The translations under genes were made by a program, and so were the position numbers. This document shows positions 58,542 through 64,000 of a DNA stretch of 64,000 nt, piece by piece; the first letter of the stretch is position 1, and every line of letters starts with the position of its first letter. The notes under the pieces are model-generated. The model saw only the letters and a program-made list of their open reading frames with translations. It did not search any database and was not told the origin of the DNA. Origin of the DNA: Nocardioides sp. NBC_00368. GTDB lineage: Bacteria; Actinomycetota; Actinomycetes; Propionibacteriales; Nocardioidaceae. The stretch spans positions 64,501 to 128,500 of the forward strand of contig NZ_CP107970.1 of the NCBI RefSeq assembly GCF_036090055.1. The letters run 5' to 3'.

Positions 58542-59369
58542 GTGCGTGTCGGAATTGCTGCTGTCGTTCTCGGTCTCGGTCTTGCGGTCACCCTGATCGC
58601 CTGCGGCGGCGAACCGGAGGCGGCCGACCCCACCTCGACGCCGAGCGAGGCGACCGTCGTGACCGAGATCGAGGGCGCCGACGGCACCGTCGCGACCGCG
58701 GGCGGCTACACGCTCGGTGACGTCCGCCTGCCCGCCGAGGCGGGCACGCCGGGCACGGTGAGCTTCACGATCACCAAGGACGGCGACCCGGTCACCGACT
58801 ACATCGAGGAGCAGACCAAGGACCTCCACCTCTACGTCGTCCGCGACGACCTGGAGGTCTTCCGTCACCTGCACCCGACCGAGGGCGAACCCGGTGCCTG
58901 GTCCGGCGACCTGACCCTGCCGGCCGGCGGCACCTACCGGGTGGTCGTCGAGTTCGCCGCTCGGACTCCCGACGGCAAGGGGGACCAGGCGATGCTCGGC
59001 ACGACGGCGAAGGTCGCGGGCGCGGCCGAGGTGGAGGTACCGGGGTCCGACGACGGCACCGTCATCGCCGCGCTGGAGGAGACCCCGAAGCCCGGGATCG
59101 ACCAGGAGATCGGTGTCCTGCTCTCCGACCCGGCCGGCAGGCCGGTCAACCTCGGCACCTACCTCGGGGTCTACGCCCACGTGACCGCCTTCAGCCGTGA
59201 GACCGGCGAGGTGATCCACCTGCACCCGCTCGGTGGTCCCGAGAACGGCGAGGACGGCACCCGCCTCGGCATCCACGTGAAGCCGCCGAAGGCGGGTGAC
59301 TACGTCTTCTTCGTGCAGGCGCGCGTGGACGGGATGATCCACACGCTCCGGCTCCCGGTCACTGTCTGA
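58542..59369 (+). CDS. Lipoprotein of the copper locus
   Basis: The 275-residue protein has a lipoprotein signal ending in T-L-I-A-C near residue 21. Two beta-sandwich-like halves follow, each with paired histidines: L-H-L-Y-V-V...F-R-H-L-H-P near 95-112, and Y-A-H-V...I-H-L-H-P-L near 208-230. Closely spaced His residues suggest metal, probably copper, binding. Its stop overlaps by 11 bases the end of the convergent CopC/CopD fusion. The GTG start begins the signal peptide. The exact family is not recognised. Confidence 0.7.
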   Translation: MRVGIAAVVLGLGLAVTLIACGGEPEAADPTSTPSEATVVTEIEGADGTVATAGGYTLGDVRLPAEAGTPGTVSFTITKDGDPVTDYIEEQTKDLHLYVVRDDLEVFRHLHPTEGEPGAWSGDLTLPAGGTYRVVVEFAARTPDGKGDQAMLGTTAKVAGAAEVEVPGSDDGTVIAALEETPKPGIDQEIGVLLSDPAGRPVNLGTYLGVYAHVTAFSRETGEVIHLHPLGGPENGEDGTRLGIHVKPPKAGDYVFFVQARVDGMIHTLRLPVTV

Positions 59370-61062
59370 CGGGGAACTTCAGCACGCCCAGCGGGCTCTC
59401 GAACTCACCCAGCCGCAGTCCGACGGTCGCCTCCCAGGTGCCACCCTTGGGCAGCACGACGTCGGCCTCCCAGGTGCCGGCGCCGACCGACCGCAGGGCG
59501 AGACTGCCCAGGTCGACGTCACCCGAGCGCAGCTTCGCGGTCGGGATCGCGGCCGCCTCGACCGGCTCGCCGGCCGTGTCCTGGATCTGCAGCCGGAGCA
59601 CGTTCGGGCCCGGGCCCGCGGGGGTCAGGGTCGCGTAGACCCGGTGGTCGTCGCCGAGCTCCGCGGCCTGGGTGTTGGTCTGCGCCACCGTGGCCGTGCC
59701 CGCCCCGGCCGACCCCGCGCCGGCCTGCGGCGGCTGGTCGACCAGGAAGCCGGTGACGCCGAGGACGACGACGAGCACGCCCGCCTCCATCAGCACCGCC
59801 CGGCGCAGCATCGACCCGGCCTCGACGGTGTCGTCGTGGCCGGCGGCCTGACGCACGCGGGGGAGGACCAGCAGCCGGTTGCCGGCCGCCATCACCGCGA
59901 CCGCGACGACCAGGGCAATCTTGGTCATCAGCAGGGTGCCGTAGGTGCTGTTGAGCAGGTTGTCCCAGGAGCCGAGGATCCGCCAGCCCATGAGCACGCC
60001 GGAGAGGGCGAGAGCGGCCAGGGACGCGGCGGCGAGGGTGGAGAAGCGGGTGACGATCTCGGCCGCGACCGTGCCGCGCCGGGTGATCAGGGGCAGGGTC
60101 AGCGCGAGTCCGACCAGACCACCGAGCCAGAGCGCGCCGGCGACGAGGTGGACGACGTCGGTGGCCGTGACCAGCCAGGCGGGAACGGCCGCGCGGGAGT
60201 GGCCCACCAGCGCCGGGGCGCAGATCGCGACCACTGCGGTGGCCGCGGCCAGGCGTGGCCGCTCGCGCAGCGCGAGCGTGGCCGCGATGCCCACGATCCC
60301 CACCAGCGCGCTGAGCCACTCCTTGCCGACCGAGGCCGGCGACCAGGCGTCGAAGGTCAGCATCGCGCCCGGTCCGCTCTCGCTCTGCAGCGCCCCGCTG
60401 GCCGGGGCCAGGGCCACGAGTGCGACGACGGCGACCATGCCGGCGAGGATCTGGACGCGCTGGACCCGGGTGATGGCGCGGTCCGGGACACGGTGCTCAC
60501 CGATGATCACCCCGCGGAACCAGACCAGGCCCACGACCAGCAGCAACGCTGCGTACTGGAGGAACTGGAGGACGCCGTGGATCACCGCCGTCGCCTTGGA
60601 CGGCTCCGTGGACGGCGGCGGGGCGACGCTGAGGCTCGGGGCGCCGACCGCGAAGGTCAGCGAGCCGGAGATCGGGTGGCCGTCGGCGGAGACGGCCCGC
60701 CAGGCGACGACGTAGGTGCCGTCGCCGAGGCTGCTCGCCTTCGCGAGGGAGACCTTCATCTCGGTGCCGCTCGCGGTCGCCTCGGAGGTCACCTCCTGAC
60801 CCTTCGCGTCGTAGACCGTCACACCCGCCGGAGGCAGCGTCACCGCCTCGTCGAAGGTGAAGGTGATCGTCTCCGGTGCTTGTTCGAGGACCGCCCCCTC
60901 CTCGGGGTCGGTGCCGATCAGCGACGCGTGCGCCTGGGCGGGGGAGATGCTGAGCAGGACGGCGTACGCAGCGGCAGCAAGCACCACCAGCAGCCGGCCC
61001 AGGCCGCGCCGGCCCAGGCCCCGATGGTCGGGGCCCGGCCGGCGCGTCAGGGAAGCACTCAC
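59359..61062 (-). CDS. CopC-CopD fusion, copper resistance/uptake protein
   Basis: The 567-residue protein has a signal peptide followed by a CopC domain beginning A-H-A-S-L (copper-binding His after cleavage) and containing D-G-H-P-I-S-G. Eight or so transmembrane helices of a CopD domain follow, then a C-terminal extracellular beta domain of about 120 residues with the YtkA-like pattern (W-E-A-D-V-V-L-P-K-G-G-T-W). It handles periplasm-side Cu(II) and probably moves copper inward. The GTG start overlaps the YcnI stop by four bases. Confidence 0.88.
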   Translation of the reverse strand: MSASLTRRPGPDHRGLGRRGLGRLLVVLAAAAYAVLLSISPAQAHASLIGTDPEEGAVLEQAPETITFTFDEAVTLPPAGVTVYDAKGQEVTSEATASGTEMKVSLAKASSLGDGTYVVAWRAVSADGHPISGSLTFAVGAPSLSVAPPPSTEPSKATAVIHGVLQFLQYAALLLVVGLVWFRGVIIGEHRVPDRAITRVQRVQILAGMVAVVALVALAPASGALQSESGPGAMLTFDAWSPASVGKEWLSALVGIVGIAATLALRERPRLAAATAVVAICAPALVGHSRAAVPAWLVTATDVVHLVAGALWLGGLVGLALTLPLITRRGTVAAEIVTRFSTLAAASLAALALSGVLMGWRILGSWDNLLNSTYGTLLMTKIALVVAVAVMAAGNRLLVLPRVRQAAGHDDTVEAGSMLRRAVLMEAGVLVVVLGVTGFLVDQPPQAGAGSAGAGTATVAQTNTQAAELGDDHRVYATLTPAGPGPNVLRLQIQDTAGEPVEAAAIPTAKLRSGDVDLGSLALRSVGAGTWEADVVLPKGGTWEATVGLRLGEFESPLGVLKFPVRQ

Positions 61063-61769
61063 GCCTTACGACGCCCCAGCGCGAGGGCGGTCGTGCCCGC
61101 GATCAGGCCGAGGATGCCGGCGCCCGCGCCGACACCGCCCCACAGGTTGCTGTCGTCGTCCTCGGTCTCCATGGCAGCGGCCGGCTCGGCCTTCTCGGCG
61201 GACTCGTCGGCGTCGTGGCCGTGGCCGTCCTCGGACTCGGCTGCGGTGACCTCGAAGGACGGCGCCGGGTTCTCCGGCTCCTCCGTGGCGCCCTCGGGAG
61301 CCTCCTCGATCCAGGCGGTCTCGCCCTTCACACAGGTCTGGATGACCGGGAAGGCGAGCGTGCCCTCCTCCTCGGGCAGCTGCAGGGAGACCTCGAATGC
61401 GTCCCGCTGACCGTCGGGCAGTGGCGTCTTGGCGGTGTAGACGACGGTCGAGTCGCGCTCGGTGACCTTGTTGCCGTGGGCGTCCTCGATCGGCTCGGCG
61501 AGCTTCTCGGTGACCACCTTCACGTCGTAGAACGGCTGCCGCGTGGGCGTCACGTCGTTGATCCCCTCGGGAACCTGGATCGTGATCTGCTTGGTCGGCG
61601 AGCCTTCGCAGCCGTGGCCGTTGCTGAAGGTCAGCACGGTGTAGGCGCCGGCCGCGGTCTCGGTCGGGGTGACCGTGACGTGCGCGGAGGCGGGAGCGGC
61701 GACCAGGAACGTGATGGCCGCGGCAGCGAGCGTGGGCGCGCCGAGGCGCGCGAGGGTACGTCGAGACAT
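61059..61769 (-). CDS. YcnI-family (DUF1775) copper-binding membrane protein
   Basis: The 236-residue protein has a signal peptide ending A-S-A. The mature N-terminus H-V-T-V-T-P is the DUF1775 hallmark, in which the terminal His binds Cu(II) with an internal Glu. A linker rich in Glu, Asp and His (G-H-G-H-D) and a C-terminal anchor helix ending R-R-K follow. It is the usual partner of CopC/CopD fusions, acting as an extracellular copper chaperone. It is coupled to the downstream copCD gene. Confidence 0.88.
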   Translation of the reverse strand: MSRRTLARLGAPTLAAAAITFLVAAPASAHVTVTPTETAAGAYTVLTFSNGHGCEGSPTKQITIQVPEGINDVTPTRQPFYDVKVVTEKLAEPIEDAHGNKVTERDSTVVYTAKTPLPDGQRDAFEVSLQLPEEEGTLAFPVIQTCVKGETAWIEEAPEGATEEPENPAPSFEVTAAESEDGHGHDADESAEKAEPAAAMETEDDDSNLWGGVGAGAGILGLIAGTTALALGRRKA

Positions 61770-61834
61770 GGTTGGTGCTTTCTGTGGAGTGTCTGCATGG
61801 TCGGGCGTGGGTGCCCAGGTGTCGGGTCGGGTCC

Positions 61835-62368
61835 TCAGGCGAGGACCGGCGGCCCGCGGCCGGCAGCGACGTACGTCCACAGGTGGTTGCGCAGAACGAT
61901 CGTCTGCGTCAGGGGGAGAAGACGGAGGGGGATCGGGATCCGCGGCGACGTGAGCGCCCGGGAGATGACCTGCCAGGCCCGGCGGTGCAGCAGCCACACC
62001 ACGACGGTGAGCACCGCGGCCGCGGCGTGCGCGACCAGCATCGAGGTGTCGCCCGTGCCGCTGTTGTGCGCGTGAGCGGCAGGGGCTGCGTACGCCTCGA
62101 AGGCCTCGTGCATCCCCAGCTGAGCCGCTCCGGCGAGCACCGCGCCCAGGACGATCCCGACTCGGCGCTGCAGCACCACGACGCCTGCGCCGAAGGCAGC
62201 GAACCCCGTCGCCACCAGCCACAACGCGTCCGGCAGCTCCCCGCCGCCGGCCAGGTGGGCCAGGCTGGACCCGGTGGTGATCTCCACCGCCGCGAGCAGC
62301 GCCAGCCATACGCTCCCGCGCGTCGGCCGCACCACCCTCAGATCCACGCCGGACATTGTCGCAGACAT
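61835..62368 (-). CDS. Hypothetical membrane protein of the copper locus
   Basis: The 177-residue protein has about four transmembrane helices and a short His-containing loop (A-A-H-A-H-N-S-G). It precedes the ycnI gene by 66 bases on the same strand and is probably part of the copper operon. The start is uncertain between ATGs at 62368 and 62356; neither has a good ribosome site. No family name is assigned. A role in copper handling is inferred only from neighbours and histidines. Confidence 0.65.
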   Translation of the reverse strand: MSATMSGVDLRVVRPTRGSVWLALLAAVEITTGSSLAHLAGGGELPDALWLVATGFAAFGAGVVVLQRRVGIVLGAVLAGAAQLGMHEAFEAYAAPAAHAHNSGTGDTSMLVAHAAAAVLTVVVWLLHRRAWQVISRALTSPRIPIPLRLLPLTQTIVLRNHLWTYVAAGRGPPVLA

Positions 62369-62384
62369 GCCGAGCCGTCACGTA

Positions 62385-62424
62385 CGTCGGCCGAGACGTC
62401 ACACCCGTGACGTCTCGGCCGACG
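62385..62424. terminator. Perfect 18-bp inverted repeat (family shared with 43487)
   Basis: Arms 62385-62402 and 62407-62424 (CGTCGGCCGAGACGTCAC and its complement) enclose the loop ACCC. It lies after the CoA-transferase B stop on the minus strand and is probably its terminator. The core is shared with the tandem repeat at 43487-43528. Confidence 0.7.
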
Positions 62425-62442
62425 CGGCTGACCTCTCGGCCC

Positions 62443-63072
62443 TCAGCGCAGGATCGGCGGCTCGGTCTTCTCCTCGACCTCGTTCAGGGTGACGCCCGGG
62501 GCGAGCTCGACGAGGCGCAGGCCCTCGGGAGTGATGTCGAGGACGCACAGGTCGGTGATGATGCGCTGCACGACACCGAGGCCGGTGTAGGGCAGCGAGC
62601 ACTCCTCGACGATCTTGTAGGAGCCGTCGCGGGCGACGTGCTCCATCAGCACGACGACCTTCTTGGCGCCGTGGACGAGGTCCATCGCGCCGCCCATGCC
62701 CTTGACCATCTTGCCGGGGATCATCCAGTTGGCGAGGTCGCCGCCCTTCGAGACCTGCATGGCCCCGAGGATCGCGGCGTCGATCTTGCCGGATCGGATC
62801 ATCCCGAAGCTGGTGGCGGAGTCGAAGAAGCTCGCGCCCTTGCGGACGGTGACCGTCTCCTTGCCCGCGTTGATCAGGTCCGGGTCGACGGCGTCCTCGG
62901 TCGGGTAGGCGCCGGTGCCGAGGATGCCGTTCTCGCTCTGCAGCACCAGCTCGACGTCGTCGGGGACGTAGTTGGGCACCAGCGTCGGCAGCCCGATCCC
63001 GAGGTTGACGTAGTCGCCGTCGGACAGCTCCGCGGCGGCGCGGGCGGCCATCTCTTCACGTGTCCATGCCAT
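62443..63072 (-). CDS. scoB: 3-oxoacid CoA-transferase subunit B
   Basis: The 209-residue beta subunit has the catalytic glutamate in S-E-N-G-I-L-G (E47), N-L-G-I-G-L-P-T near 23-30, and G-M-G-G-A-M-D-L-V near 125-133. With subunit A it moves CoA from succinyl-CoA to acetoacetate or 3-oxoadipate. The start ATG lies next to the subunit A stop, two bases apart. Confidence 0.93.
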   Translation of the reverse strand: MAWTREEMAARAAAELSDGDYVNLGIGLPTLVPNYVPDDVELVLQSENGILGTGAYPTEDAVDPDLINAGKETVTVRKGASFFDSATSFGMIRSGKIDAAILGAMQVSKGGDLANWMIPGKMVKGMGGAMDLVHGAKKVVVLMEHVARDGSYKIVEECSLPYTGLGVVQRIITDLCVLDITPEGLRLVELAPGVTLNEVEEKTEPPILR

Positions 63073-63073
63073 G

Positions 63074-63838
63074 TCAGCGGACCGTCCTCTTCTCGATGCG
63101 CTTGTCGGCGGCCTGTTCGGGGGTCAGGGGGACGACGCGGTGGACGTAGACCCCGGGGAGGTGGACGTCGTTCGGCGGGATCTCGCCGGGCTCGACGAGC
63201 TCCTCGACCTCCGCGATCGTGATCTGCCCGGCCATCGCGGCCAGCGGGTTGAAGTTGCGGGCGGAGTCCTTGAACAGGAGGTTGCCGTGGCGGTCGCCCT
63301 TCCAAGCGCGGACGATGCCGAAGTCGGCGACGATCGCCTCCTCGAGCACGAACTCCTGCTCGCCGTTGCGGGTCTCGAAGGTCATCACCGGCTTCTCGGG
63401 CGAGGTCTTGATGACGTTGCCGGCGTCGTCGTACTTCCACGGCAGCCCGCCCTGCGCCACCTGCGTGCCGACGCCGGTGCGGGTGTAGAACGCCGCGATG
63501 CCGGAGCCGCCCGCGCGCATCCGCTCGGCCAGCGTGCCCTGCGGGGTCAGCTCGACCTCGAGGTCGCCGGAGAGGTACTGCCGCGCGAACTCCTTGTTCT
63601 CACCGACGTACGACGCGACGACCCGGCGCAGGCGCCCGGCGCCGAGCAGCAGGCCCAGGCCCCAGTCGTCGACGCCCGCGTTGTTGGAGACCACCTCGAG
63701 GTCGGTCACACCGGCCTCGAGGATTGCGTTGATGAGCACCGAGGGGATGCCGCACAACCCGAAGCCGCCGACCGTGAGGGTCGCTCCGTTCGGGATGTCC
63801 GCGACCGCCTCGGCGGCTGAGGAGATGACCTTGTCCAT
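63074..63838 (-). CDS. scoA: 3-oxoacid CoA-transferase subunit A
   Basis: The 254-residue alpha subunit begins M-D-K-V-I-S-S-A-A-E-A and has G-G-F-G-L-C-G-I-P near 23-31, then N-N-A-G and a C-terminal P-G-V-Y-V-H-R-V. It forms the heteromeric transferase with subunit B. Degradation of ketone bodies or beta-ketoadipate is possible. The divergent regulator-like gene at the window end may control the pair. Confidence 0.92.
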   Translation of the reverse strand: MDKVISSAAEAVADIPNGATLTVGGFGLCGIPSVLINAILEAGVTDLEVVSNNAGVDDWGLGLLLGAGRLRRVVASYVGENKEFARQYLSGDLEVELTPQGTLAERMRAGGSGIAAFYTRTGVGTQVAQGGLPWKYDDAGNVIKTSPEKPVMTFETRNGEQEFVLEEAIVADFGIVRAWKGDRHGNLLFKDSARNFNPLAAMAGQITIAEVEELVEPGEIPPNDVHLPGVYVHRVVPLTPEQAADKRIEKRTVR

Positions 63839-63963
63839 GATGATCAGTCAAGGGCGGGCGGGTCGCTCGGTCAATAGATGATCGCGAGTTCACGCTTGAT
63901 CTTTCGTTGACCGACCCCGCTGCCGCAGATGCGTTCACTGAATGGACGTCTATCGTACGTCTC

Positions 63964-64000
63964 ATGGAACCCGGTCCCGGCGCGAACCAGCCCGGCATTC
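63964..64000 (+). CDS. Start of a gene running off the window
   Basis: Only the first 12 codons are visible (M-E-P-G-P-G-A-N-Q-P-G-I). It diverges from the CoA-transferase genes. IclR-type regulators often occupy this position beside such genes, and the upstream GTTCACTGAATGGAC is reminiscent of their sites, but 12 residues cannot establish a family. Confidence 0.35.
   Translation, partial: MEPGPGANQPGI

Noticed and set aside
1..64000. tRNA, rRNA or prophage
   Set aside because: No cloverleaf with CCA-end context, rRNA-like conserved stretch, integrase or phage structural gene was recognised on reading both strands.

Overview
The window is high-GC DNA, tightly packed with genes that often overlap by ATGA or TGATG. 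It uses many GTG starts and carries DtxR/IdeR iron boxes, a 13E12/DUF222-HNH family gene, SigE-family sigma remnants and an Rv2629/Balon-like gene. This points to the chromosome of an actinomycete, most probably Nocardioidaceae. The genus is inferred from gene content only. I see no phage, plasmid, rRNA, tRNA or CRISPR.

Layout. (a) 1-8168: iron-regulated siderophore locus. A divergent MFS exporter and desA-desB-desCD (fused), followed by a cytoplasmic penicillin-amidase-like gene and a second siderophore acyltransferase, flank two overlapping iron boxes. (b) 8170-11702: accessory or eroded stretch. It holds a DUF1048 gene behind a MerR-type operator, a frameshifted DUF222-HNH gene, a structured palindromic element, a lipoprotein and a sigma factor joined to a partner-gene fragment. 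(c) 11820-17822: a four-gene operon (acyl reductase-HAD fusion, zinc dehydrogenase, LarA-like nickel-pincer enzyme, PlsC acyltransferase). It looks like an uncharacterised lipid pathway and is the most interesting part of the window. (d) 17866-23254: Balon-like factor, acidic secreted proteins, a Ser/Thr kinase and an OmpR-type two-component system. Two operator-like inverted repeats of the same form link these genes. (e) 23359-28729: acyl-CoA synthetase, carotenoid-desaturase-like oxidase with a TetR regulator, intradiol-dioxygenase-like lipoprotein, zinc ribbon. (f) 28745-34484: polyamine-type ABC importer operon ending in a YtcJ-like amidohydrolase. (g) 34639-39803: NIF3, coiled-coil zinc ribbon (probable CTG start), histidine phosphatase, a 32-bp repeat array, YaaA, RNB ribonuclease. 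(h) 39827-47064: TauD dioxygenase, iron-dependent dehydrogenase, Bcr/CflA exporter, a membrane-anchored SF2 helicase, SGNH hydrolase. (i) 47209-55976: NarL-type two-component system, FAD monooxygenase with a GAF regulator, MacB/FtsX-type ABC system. (j) 55977-64000: TerC with a probable Mn riboswitch, glycolate-oxidase-like enzyme, copper genes (lipoprotein, CopCD, YcnI), a succinyl-CoA:3-oxoacid CoA-transferase pair and the start of a gene running off the end.

Several families of short palindromic repeats are dispersed through the window. One (core CTCGACAAGCTCGA) lies inside or at the ends of three coding regions, in frame, and contributes linker or tail peptides.
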